In this document: positions 1 through 5,222 of the stretch, one piece after another
How positions within the stretch are numbered: position 1 is the stretch's first letter
Layout: each line of letters begins with the position of its first letter
Assembly: GCA_003222065.1 (NCBI GenBank)
Contig: QHUV01000213.1
Span: 1-5,222, forward strand
DNA from: Gemmatimonadota bacterium
GTDB lineage: Bacteria; Gemmatimonadota; Gemmatimonadetes; Gemmatimonadales; Gemmatimonadaceae
Direction of reading: 5' to 3'
Length of the DNA stretch: 5,222 bases
The notes under the pieces: generated by a model
Databases searched by the model: none
Seen by the model: only the letters and a program-made list of their open reading frames with translations
Told to the model about the DNA's origin: nothing
Position numbers and translations under genes: made by a program

Positions 1-1
1 A

Positions 2-1465
2 CTCATGGAGTATGGCACGGGCGCGATCATGGCCGTGCCCGGCCACGACGAACGCGATTTTGAGTTTGCTAAAGTATTCGGGTTGCCGATCGTGCGTGTC
101 GTCGCGCCGCGGTCCGCGCATTCCGCGCACGTCGACTCGCAGAACCGCGACGAGCATGCGACGCTCGAAGAGGCGTACCTCGAGACGGAGAACGCGCATC
201 TGGTGAATTCCGGTCAGTTCAACGGGCTCACCATCGAGGATGCGAAGCGCGCGATCGTTGCGTGGCTCGAGGAGCATGGACACGCCAAACCGATCGTGAA
301 TTACCGGCTGCACGATTGGTGCGTGTCGCGGCAGCGCTATTGGGGGCCGCCGATCCCGGTCATCTACTGCGACGAGTGCGGCGTTGTGCCGGTGCCGGAG
401 AGCGATCTGCCGGTCGAGCTACCCAACGTGGCAGATTTCAAGCCTGACGACAGCGGCATTTCGCCGTTGGCACGGGTGGAATCGTGGTATCGGGTGAAGT
501 GCCCACAGTGTGGTGGCGACGGCCGGCGCGAGACTGACGTCTCCGACACCTTCCTCGACAGCGCCTGGTACTTCTTGCGCTATCCGAGCAGCGATGTCGA
601 GGATCGGCCGTTCGACGCGACGATGACGGAGAAATGGCTGCCGGTGAACTCCTATATCGGTGGGAATGAGCACGCGGTGCTGCACCTGTTGTACTCCCGA
701 TTCGTCACCATGGTGCTGCACGACGCCGGACACATCGAGTTCGAGGAGCCGTTCACGAAGTTCCGCGCGCACGGCACGATTGTTCGTGACGGGGCGAAGA
801 TGTCGAAGAGCCGCGGCAACGTGGTGATTCCGGACGAGTACATCGAACAGTGGGGCGCGGACACGTTTCGCACGTATCTGATGTTCGTCGGACCATATGA
901 GGAGGGCGGCGATTTTCAAGACAAGAGCATCGCCGGCGTTAGGCGATTTCTCGACCGGCTCTGGGCGAGCGTGCTCGAGGCGCGGCGCACCGGCGCGCCG
1001 GATCCCGCCGTGCTGCGCAAGCTTCACCAAACGATCAAGAAAGTGAGCGACGACGTGCCGCGGCTGCAGTACAACACCGCGATCGCGGCGATGATGGAGT
1101 ACATGAACGTCGTGCGCGCGAAAGAGCGCACGGCACACATCGACGAGGTGCTGCCGTTGGTGAGCCTTGTCTCACCCTTCGCGCCTCACGTCGCCGAAGA
1201 GCTGTGGGAACGGTTAGGCGGGAAGACGAGCATCTTCGACGCCGGTTGGCCCGAGTTCGATCCGGAGCGCGCGGCTGAAGAGCTCGCGACTATCGCGGTG
1301 CAGGTGAGCGGCAAGCTGCGCGGCACGATCCGCGTGGCGCCCGATATCGGCCAGGACGGGGCGCTGTCCGCCGCGCTCGCCGATCCGGCGATCGCGAAGT
1401 TCGTCCCGGGTCCGCCGAAGAAAGTGGTGTTCGTCCCGGGGCGGCTGCTGAATATCGTGGTCTAG
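2..1465 (+). CDS. leuS: Leucyl-tRNA synthetase, C-terminal ~60% (5' end outside window)
   Basis: Class I aminoacyl-tRNA synthetase that charges tRNA-Leu in the cytoplasm. The reading frame is open at the left edge; codon 2-4 precedes the internal Met at 5, which is not the start. Counting that Met as 1: the end of the CP1 editing domain is seen as GTGAIMAVPGHDERD (3-18), whose last Asp matches the conserved editing-site Asp. The catalytic fold resumes at DWCVSRQRYWG (104-114). A zinc-ribbon-like CxxC pair follows (C122/C125 and C166/C169), then GGNEHAVLHLLYSRF (from about 219) and KMSKS at 265-269 (bases 797-811). The anticodon-binding helical domain (about 330-405) and the small C-terminal tRNA-contacting domain, ending in LLNIVV, are intact. 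Family members are about 800-860 residues, so roughly 330 N-terminal residues including HIGH lie outside. The long leucine-specific insertion that E. coli and Thermus enzymes carry just before KMSKS is absent, as in some other bacterial lineages. No frameshift is seen. Identification is secure. Confidence 0.97.
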   Translation, partial: LMEYGTGAIMAVPGHDERDFEFAKVFGLPIVRVVAPRSAHSAHVDSQNRDEHATLEEAYLETENAHLVNSGQFNGLTIEDAKRAIVAWLEEHGHAKPIVNYRLHDWCVSRQRYWGPPIPVIYCDECGVVPVPESDLPVELPNVADFKPDDSGISPLARVESWYRVKCPQCGGDGRRETDVSDTFLDSAWYFLRYPSSDVEDRPFDATMTEKWLPVNSYIGGNEHAVLHLLYSRFVTMVLHDAGHIEFEEPFTKFRAHGTIVRDGAKMSKSRGNVVIPDEYIEQWGADTFRTYLMFVGPYEEGGDFQDKSIAGVRRFLDRLWASVLEARRTGAPDPAVLRKLHQTIKKVSDDVPRLQYNTAIAAMMEYMNVVRAKERTAHIDEVLPLVSLVSPFAPHVAEELWERLGGKTSIFDAGWPEFDPERAAEELATIAVQVSGKLRGTIRVAPDIGQDGALSAALADPAIAKFVPGPPKKVVFVPGRLLNIVV

Positions 1466-1476
1466 CTTTCGTCGCG

Positions 1477-1499
1477 CCGCGGCTGGTACAGCAGCGCGG
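1477..1499. terminator. Possible weak hairpin between convergent genes
   Basis: CCGCG (1477-1481) pairs with CGCGG (1495-1499), and CTG (1483-1485) with CAG (1492-1494), leaving one bulged G and a six-base loop. It lies in the 50-bp gap between the 3' ends of leuS and the convergent barrel gene, where a two-way terminator would be expected. There is no T-run on either side, so it is not a canonical intrinsic terminator; it could simply be GC-rich chance pairing. Confidence 0.3.
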
Positions 1500-1515
1500 A
1501 CGCAGACATCGCTCG

Positions 1516-2043
1516 CTAGAACGTTACCCCAAACGTGATCGGGATCGTCACGAACGACGGCCCTTGCGTCAGCGCGAAGTGCAGCCGCGCCTCGGCGTAC
1601 GCTCCGACGCCGGTGAGTGGGATCGTTAGGCCTGTACCGACATTGAAGCCCGCGTTGTTCCCGTGGTCGGACACGTGATACAAGCCCATGCCGCCGATCA
1701 GATACGGCCGCACCTGCGACTTCGGCGCATGGTAGACGACGTTGACGGTCACGGCAACGGTGTTCGCGCTCGTCGAGTTTAGAGCATTCTGATCGCGACC
1801 GAAATACTGATATAGCAACTCGGCGCGGAGGCCGAGCGGCTCGCTCGGCGTACGGAACTCCGCCAACGCACCGAGGTTGAATCCCGGTTGACGGTCCTTC
1901 GCGATCCCACCCGCGGGAATGCTGATGCCGCCGCCGATTCCGATGATCGGGATGGGCATCGTTTGCGCTCCCGCCGCCTGTGCGGCCAGAGAACGGGTCG
2001 AGAGCACGCCGAGCAATGCAACGAAAATGGATAATCTGCGCAT
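1516..2043 (-). CDS. Small secreted outer-membrane beta-barrel-like protein
   Basis: A 175-residue protein with an N-terminal signal peptide: MRR, a hydrophobic core at 4-14, and a probable signal peptidase I cut between residues 20 and 26 within an Ala-rich stretch ending AGAQ. The mature part alternates polar and hydrophobic residues in about eight segments: 28-43, 53-65, 69-82, 94-107, 111-126, 132-145, 147-160 and 162-175. It ends in a terminal Phe (ITFGVTF), as expected for the beta-signal read by the BAM complex. Length and strand count fit the OmpA/OmpX-like 8-stranded barrel class (OMP_b-brl type). Such barrels sit in the outer membrane; the specific role is unknown and I see no ligand motif. 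The ATG at 2043 is chosen because it directly precedes the signal peptide. No convincing Shine-Dalgarno sequence is present. It lies downstream of the ferritin/VIT1 gene on the same strand, but a hairpin separates them, so it is probably transcribed on its own. Confidence 0.8.
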   Translation of the reverse strand: MRRLSIFVALLGVLSTRSLAAQAAGAQTMPIPIIGIGGGISIPAGGIAKDRQPGFNLGALAEFRTPSEPLGLRAELLYQYFGRDQNALNSTSANTVAVTVNVVYHAPKSQVRPYLIGGMGLYHVSDHGNNAGFNVGTGLTIPLTGVGAYAEARLHFALTQGPSFVTIPITFGVTF

Positions 2044-2048
2044 GAGCG

Positions 2049-2054
2049 ATTATG
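2049..2054 (-). promoter_or_regulatory. Candidate -10 box (CATAAT) of the barrel gene
   Basis: Read on the minus strand, CATAAT (one mismatch to TATAAT) ends five bases before the ATG at 2043. A start site at the usual distance would fall on or next to that ATG and give a leaderless mRNA, which would fit the missing Shine-Dalgarno. No -35 box stands at the right distance: the nearest, TTGAGT at 2080-2085, is 25 bp away. Weak single-motif evidence. Confidence 0.2.
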
Positions 2055-2093
2055 AAAAACCGTGAATGGCGTACGAGCGACTCAAGCTAATGG

Positions 2094-2116
2094 AAAGACA
2101 CGCGAATTCGCGCGTC
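2094..2116 (-). terminator. Rho-independent-like terminator of the ferritin/VIT1 gene
   Basis: Read on the minus strand, seven bases after the TGA that ends the gene at 2124, GACGCGCG pairs with CGCGTGTC across an AATT loop. This gives an 8-bp stem with one G-U wobble (2097-2116), followed by a short TTT (2094-2096). The core is the perfect 12-bp palindrome CGCGAATTCGCG at 2101-2112. In plus-strand RNA the wobble position becomes an A-C mismatch, so the stem is better in the minus direction, matching the gene it follows. The U-tract is short, so termination may be partial. Confidence 0.5.
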
Positions 2117-2123
2117 CCCCACC

Positions 2124-3281
2124 TCAGATCACGCGGCTGATCCGTTCGCCGACAAAGTAGCCGACGACGGCGACGCCGAGTCCGACGACGAACATATCGA
2201 GCCCTGAGCGAAATACACCTCGGCCGGTGAACACCGAGCGCGCCCCTCCAACGACGAAGTGCGATAGCATCGACAACGCGAATGCGATGATGACCGCCGT
2301 CGTCCCCGACCAAATCAGAAATGCAAAGACAGGGATGAACGCGCCGACGGCCGTCGCCGTTCCCGTCACCCATCCCTCGCGCAATGGCGACATGTGTGGC
2401 TCGCCAATTCCGAGCTCTTCCTGCACCTGCTCCTCCAGCATGCGCGCGGGATTCGCCATCACCTCGGTCGCCAGCGCGTGCGCGCTCTCGGCACTCATCC
2501 CTTTCGCCTCGTAGATGAGTGCTAACTCATCACGCTCCACCTCGGGCATCAAGGCGATTTCGTCGCGCTCCATCGCGATCTCGTTCGCGTAGACCTCCTG
2601 CTCGCTCTTCGCGGCAAGGTAGCCGCTCGAACCCATCGAGAGCGCGTCGGCGATCAATCCCGCGACGCCGGCAACGATGACCGTATGATGTGCCTGGGTG
2701 GCGGACGCGCCGATGACGCCCGCGACGAGACCGAAGTTGGCCGTCAAGCCGTCATTGAAGCCATATACGACGTTCCGCAGGAATCCCCCCGATGCGATCC
2801 GATGCCACGGCTCACCCTTACGACCGGACATCTCGCTGAGCGTCGTCGCGTGCTCCGCGGACTCGCGCGCGAGAGTGAGCGCCTCGCTGCTCCCAGCGGC
2901 GCCGCGCGCCGTCGTCCGGTGCATATCGAGGTAGGCCTTGACCTCGCGCCCCTCCTCGGCGAGCAACATCGGAAGAAGAAATCCTGGGCCGAGCAGGCGT
3001 CCCAGGGCGGCGAGCAGCCGGGTTCTCGGGCTGGGTCGAAACGACCTAACGGGACGCCCATGGTCCGCGAGCAGCTTCGCCCAAATCTCGACGTGCCGAT
3101 CCTCCACTTCGGCGAGGCGCCGAAACAAATCCTTCTTCTTGACGTCGGGCTCCGCGTCAGCGAGAAGACGATAGAGGTACGCTGCATCTGCTTCGTCCTG
3201 CCAATGGTGCTCGAACGAGTCCAGATCAGGAGCCGGGGCGTCTTCGCGGTGCGCAGTCTTGGGCGGAGGAAGTGCGGTCAT
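2124..3281 (-). CDS. Ferritin-like/VIT1 (CCC1) fusion, MbfA-type iron transporter
   Basis: A 385-residue inner-membrane protein that joins a ferritin-like (rubrerythrin-type) domain to a VIT1/CCC1 transporter domain. The best-known relative is MbfA of rhizobia and agrobacteria, which exports iron and protects against iron/peroxide stress. Residues 22-152 form a four-helix ferritin-like domain with candidate di-metal ligands E30, E60/H63 (EDRH), E110/E113 and E143/H144. Residues 166-385 are the VIT part: TM1 with YGFNDGLTANFG (D177), TM2 ending in ALSMGSSGY (M216), a charged cytosolic metal-binding region 225-300, then three more TM segments at about 303-325, 327-345 and 360-378. Glutamates E238, E241, E249 and E252 keep the 3/8/3 spacing I recall for the metal-binding domain of Eucalyptus VIT1. 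The ATG at 3281 is the first possible start: an in-frame TAG lies 30 bases upstream with no other start between. No good Shine-Dalgarno is seen; a GAGG is 17 bases away. It is divergent from the PDZ gene. Substrate (Fe, possibly Mn) and direction are inferred from the family. Confidence 0.92.
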   Translation of the reverse strand: MTALPPPKTAHREDAPAPDLDSFEHHWQDEADAAYLYRLLADAEPDVKKKDLFRRLAEVEDRHVEIWAKLLADHGRPVRSFRPSPRTRLLAALGRLLGPGFLLPMLLAEEGREVKAYLDMHRTTARGAAGSSEALTLARESAEHATTLSEMSGRKGEPWHRIASGGFLRNVVYGFNDGLTANFGLVAGVIGASATQAHHTVIVAGVAGLIADALSMGSSGYLAAKSEQEVYANEIAMERDEIALMPEVERDELALIYEAKGMSAESAHALATEVMANPARMLEEQVQEELGIGEPHMSPLREGWVTGTATAVGAFIPVFAFLIWSGTTAVIIAFALSMLSHFVVGGARSVFTGRGVFRSGLDMFVVGLGVAVVGYFVGERISRVI

Positions 3282-3380
3282 TGATGTGTGGGAGCGGACC
3301 TCAACAAGCTAATTCCCCCAAGCGGAAACCCTGCTGGCCCCCGCGAGTGTCAGACCTGGTACTCACCCAACTTCGTACTC

Positions 3381-3385
3381 GAGGT
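3381..3385 (+). promoter_or_regulatory. Ribosome binding site deciding the PDZ gene start
   Basis: GAGGT ends three bases before the ATG at 3389. It supports that start over the earlier in-frame ATG at 3272, which lies inside the divergent ferritin/VIT1 coding sequence and would put 39 non-conserved residues before the signal peptide. The spacing is slightly short. Confidence 0.55.
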
Positions 3386-3388
3386 CGT

Positions 3389-4885
3389 ATGCGATCCCCC
3401 GTCGTTGCTGTCGCTTTCGTCGTGATGGCGGTCACAGGCGCCGCTGGCTCCGCGACCGCCCAGAACGGACGCGTTTATTCGTCCCCGGTGCCGCGAGTGC
3501 TACGCGGAGGTGACGATGATCAGTCTCGCGCCGCCCTCGGGCTGAGCATGGCCAGCTCGACGAGCGCCCGAGATACGCTCGGTCTCCTTGTCGCGTCGGT
3601 GATTGCCAATAGCCCCGCCGAACGAGCCGGTATCGAAGAAGGAGATCGGCTCGCCTCGATCAACAGCGTAAACCTCAGGCTCTCGCCGGCAGATGTCGGC
3701 GACGTCGATATCGGCGGCGCGATGAGCCGGCGCCTGACGCGCGAGCTTGCCAAGTTGCGACCCGGCGATGAGGTAGACCTCCGCGTCTATTCGGAAGGCC
3801 GCACTCGGATTGTGCACGTCAGAACCATCGACTCGGACTCGCTCTACGGGCGTCGACGCACGGTGCGCAACGAGAGCGACGATCGCCCGACGCTCGGATT
3901 GGGCATCGGCGCTACGAACAGCCGTCGGGACTCGCTAGGCGTTCTCGTTATGTTCGTCGATGACAACGGACCGGCGGCGCGTGCCGGAATCGAAGAGGGA
4001 AACCGCATCGCCGCGATCGAGAATGTCGATCTTCGCGTTGGCCGCGAGGACTCCGGCGACGATTTCCTCGCGAACTCCAAAGTGCAGCGCCTCCAGCGCG
4101 AGATTGCGCGGCTCCATCCCGGCGACGACGTCGAGCTCCGGGTCTACGCCAATGGAAGTTTCCGCACCATGAGGCTCCGCGTGGCACGTGCGTCGGATCT
4201 TCCGCATCGTCGCGGCGCGTTCATCATCACCGGCGACGGGATGAACATGTTGGGTCCGGGCTTCCCCTTGGGACTCGACGGCGCCTTGATGGGTGCCAAC
4301 CTCCGTGGCGCGATCGAGCGCGCCATGGAGGCTACCGGCCGCGCGCTCGAGGGCGTAGGTCGCGGTCTCGGAGAGACACGCATCATGTGGCAGGACGATC
4401 AGCCTGACGAGGCACCGCGCCGCATCGAGCCGATCGAGCCGATCAAGATCGAGCCGTTGGAGCCGAGTCGACTGCGCGTGCGAACTCCTTCACCGCCGAG
4501 AGGCGCGTACACGTCGGCACTGCTCTTCGACAGTACGCTCCCCGGTGGCACTGCTACCGCGGTTGCGAGGCGTGCCGCCACTGGCGACGCCGGAGGCAAC
4601 GCGGCCATCGACGTAGCAGGGCTTCGCATGGTTTCGGTCGGCTCCGAGCTGGCGACCTATCTGGGCAAGGGTAGCGAGCGCGGTTTGCTCGTCATCAGCG
4701 TACCGCAATGGGCGCGAAGCGTCCTCCGCGCGGGCGACGTCGTGCTCTCGATCGACGGATTGCCGGTGCGCACCGACGACGGCTCCGATCAGGTGACAGT
4801 CGCGCTGCCGCGTTTCCGCGACGCGGAGCTCGAGATTCTGCGCGATAGTGTACACCACTCCGTGATGCTTCCAGCACGGCGCTAA
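3389..4885 (+). CDS. Exported protein with three PDZ domains, no protease domain
   Basis: A 498-residue protein. The signal peptide is residues 1-24: MRS, a hydrophobic core at 5-19, and an ATA|Q cleavage site. PDZ1 (about 48-147) and PDZ2 (about 167-266) each show the order LGL, a carboxylate-loop segment (DTLGLLV / DSLGVLV), RAGIEEG, a helix, and PGDxVxLRVY. They match without a gap at an offset of 119 residues, with 47 of 98 identical. A linker at 267-406 contains a Gly-rich, possibly helical stretch (304-328) and an IEP-type Pro/Glu repeat (346-359). PDZ3 (about 407-498) is more divergent but keeps ERGLLV and LRAGDVVLSIDGLPV. PDZ domains bind C-terminal or exposed peptides. HtrA-type proteases carry them, but no trypsin-like Ser/His/Asp domain is present here, so a periplasmic or surface scaffold or adaptor role is likeliest. 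The ATG at 3389 is preferred because a signal peptide and GAGGT follow and precede it. The partner is unknown. Confidence 0.85.
   Translation: MRSPVVAVAFVVMAVTGAAGSATAQNGRVYSSPVPRVLRGGDDDQSRAALGLSMASSTSARDTLGLLVASVIANSPAERAGIEEGDRLASINSVNLRLSPADVGDVDIGGAMSRRLTRELAKLRPGDEVDLRVYSEGRTRIVHVRTIDSDSLYGRRRTVRNESDDRPTLGLGIGATNSRRDSLGVLVMFVDDNGPAARAGIEEGNRIAAIENVDLRVGREDSGDDFLANSKVQRLQREIARLHPGDDVELRVYANGSFRTMRLRVARASDLPHRRGAFIITGDGMNMLGPGFPLGLDGALMGANLRGAIERAMEATGRALEGVGRGLGETRIMWQDDQPDEAPRRIEPIEPIKIEPLEPSRLRVRTPSPPRGAYTSALLFDSTLPGGTATAVARRAATGDAGGNAAIDVAGLRMVSVGSELATYLGKGSERGLLVISVPQWARSVLRAGDVVLSIDGLPVRTDDGSDQVTVALPRFRDAELEILRDSVHHSVMLPARR
4424..4465 (+). repeat. In-frame 9-bp tandem repeat coding IEP units
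   Basis: The unit ATCGAGCCG occurs twice in tandem, then after ATCAAG once more, followed by the variant TTGGAGCCG. It encodes IEP-IEP-IK-IEP-LEP at residues 346-359 of the PDZ protein. Length changes here stay in frame, and the Pro/Glu content suggests an extended spacer between PDZ2 and PDZ3. Confidence 0.7.
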
Positions 4886-4890
4886 CGCGG

Positions 4891-4996
4891 TTGTCATCCT
4901 GAGGAGCCCTTCGCCTTCGGTCAGGGCAGTCTCCGCGACGAGGGACCTGCTGTTGTACAATTATCAGCAGATCCTTCGCTTCGCTCAGGATGACAA
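4891..4996. repeat. 106-bp nested inverted repeat (dispersed REP/MITE-like element)
   Basis: The ends TTGTCATCCTGAG (4891-4903) and CTCAGGATGACAA (4984-4996) are a perfect 13-bp inverted pair. Inside are two further hairpins. One is GGAG-CCCT (4903-4910) against AGGG (4923-4926) and CTCC (4931-4934). The other is GGACCTGCTG (4943-4952) against CAGCAGATCC (4965-4974), a 10-bp arm with one mismatch and a 12-base AT-rich loop containing the palindrome TTGTACAA. The TCATCCTGAG...CGAAGGATCTG signature resembles dispersed repeats I recall from Gemmatimonadota, Acidobacteriota and Chloroflexota, whose false translation reads HPERSEGS. It starts five bases after the PDZ stop codon, so it could act as a 3' processing, stabilising or terminating structure. 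No transposase and no clear target duplication are seen. Copy number in this genome cannot be judged from the window. Confidence 0.8.
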
Positions 4997-5002
4997 GGAC
5001 GC

Positions 5003-5016
5003 TCGCTCGGGATGAC
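5003..5016 (+). repeat. Degenerate second copy of the repeat's right end
   Basis: TCGCTCGGGATGAC matches TCGCTCAGGATGAC (4981-4994) at 13 of 14 positions, 22 bp downstream. It looks like a leftover from a second repeat insertion or a local duplication. Its ATG (5012-5014) serves as the start codon of the following gene. Confidence 0.6.
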
Positions 5017-5222
5017 GACAAGACATTGGCGATTGGCATTCCTCGGTTTCGTCACCATAGCCGCGTGCGCGCGCGGCATGCAGCAGCGTGGTGCCGACCC
5101 CGCGGGTGTGGCACCCGGCATTGAAGTTCTCCTCACCGACTCGCTTCAACTCCTCCGCGGCAAGCGCGTCGGTCTGATCACCAACCATAGCGGCCGCGAT
5201 CGGCGCGGAACGAGCACGATCG
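5012..5222 (+). CDS. NamZ-like (DUF1343/GH171) lipoprotein, N-terminal 70 residues (3' end outside window)
   Basis: The frame is open from the ATG at 5012 to the right edge. Residues 1-19 are a lipoprotein signal: MTTRHWR, a hydrophobic stretch, and lipobox IAAC with Cys19 as the lipidated residue. A short linker leads to PGIEVLLTDSLQLLRGKRVGLITNHSGRDRRGTSTI (35-70). This is the typical opening of the DUF1343 family: PG(I/L)E.LL, then GKRVGL(I/V)TN, then a G..D..G.STI segment. A characterised member is Bacillus subtilis NamZ (YbbC), an exo-beta-N-acetylmuramidase that removes terminal MurNAc from peptidoglycan fragments. The lipid anchor would place it at the envelope for wall-fragment recycling. 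Only about one sixth of the roughly 400-residue protein is visible, so catalytic residues cannot be checked. The in-frame TGA at 4991 makes 5012 the first ATG. No strong Shine-Dalgarno is present; AAGGA at 4995-4999 is 12 bases away. The next ATG (5078) would lose the lipoprotein signal. Confidence 0.8.
   Translation, partial: MTTRHWRLAFLGFVTIAACARGMQQRGADPAGVAPGIEVLLTDSLQLLRGKRVGLITNHSGRDRRGTSTI

Noticed and set aside
419..1138. 239-codon open frame on the minus strand
   Set aside because: It lies fully antisense to the conserved leuS sequence. Its His/Val/Arg-rich composition is what GC-rich coding DNA gives in a shadow frame, and it shows no recognisable domain.
1516..3281. Two-gene operon of the ferritin/VIT1 and barrel genes
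   Set aside because: The genes are on one strand, but the 80-bp gap holds a terminator-like hairpin and there is no functional link.
2685..3284. 199-codon open frame on the plus strand
   Set aside because: It is antisense to the well-supported ferritin/VIT1 gene. The Arg-rich, low-complexity translation has no recognisable motif.
3359..3380. Direct repeat GTACTC twice, 16 bp apart, upstream of the PDZ gene
   Set aside because: Two 6-mers with no palindromic symmetry or known operator match are compatible with chance.
3272..3388. 39-residue N-terminal extension of the PDZ protein starting at the ATG at 3272
   Set aside because: It would overlap the divergent ferritin/VIT1 start by 10 bases and put a non-signal-like stretch before a clear signal peptide. 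The ATG at 3389 has a GAGGT in front.
3282..3388. Divergent sigma-70-type promoters between the ferritin/VIT1 and PDZ genes
   Set aside because: TTGATG and GCTAAT can be found but the spacing is 21 bp, and no pair with 16-18 bp spacing is convincing on either strand.
4695..5188. Minus-strand open frames of 67-114 codons, including HPERSEGS-type peptides
   Set aside because: They are translations of the inverted repeat and the antisense of the PDZ and NamZ-like genes. This peptide string is a familiar artefact of the repeat family, not a gene.

Overview
The window is a GC-rich bacterial chromosomal segment of about 5.2 kb. It carries five protein-coding genes (two cut by the window edges) and one complex inverted repeat. 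Three things suggest a soil-type Gemmatimonadota or a nearby phylum: the LeuRS subtype, a secreted protein with several PDZ domains and no protease domain, and a dispersed repeat whose spurious translation reads HPERSEGS. That placement is an inference from remembered patterns; no rRNA or other marker in the window confirms it. The short outer-membrane-type barrel and the lipoprotein signal point to a diderm envelope.

Layout: (1) 2-1465 (+) is the 3' part of leuS, ending in the KMSKS catalytic half, the anticodon-binding domain and the C-terminal domain. (2) 1466-1515 is a short convergent gap with a bulged hairpin. (3) 1516-2043 (-) encodes a small secreted 8-stranded beta-barrel protein. 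(4) 2044-2123 contains a hairpin with a CGCGAATTCGCG core, placed as a terminator for the next gene upstream on the minus strand. (5) 2124-3281 (-) encodes a ferritin-like/VIT1 (CCC1) fusion resembling MbfA, a probable membrane iron or manganese transporter. (6) 3282-3388 is the divergent intergenic region. (7) 3389-4885 (+) encodes an exported protein with three PDZ domains, the first two being an ungapped internal duplication. (8) 4891-4996 is a 106-bp inverted repeat with nested hairpins, followed at 5003-5016 by a degenerate copy of its right end. (9) From 5012 to the window end (+) runs the beginning of a lipoprotein gene of the DUF1343/NamZ family (exo-beta-N-acetylmuramidase). It is open at the right edge and takes its start codon from the degenerate repeat copy.

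The genes do not form an obvious pathway. leuS is housekeeping. The two minus-strand genes are separated by a probable terminator. The PDZ gene and the NamZ-like gene point the same way but have the repeat between them. Four of the five proteins act at or beyond the inner membrane. I see no mobile-element transposase, CRISPR array, tRNA or rRNA, and nothing that amounts to a clear undescribed multi-gene system. The points most worth a second look are the repeat-derived start of the NamZ-like gene, the nested inverted repeat, and the duplicated PDZ protein.
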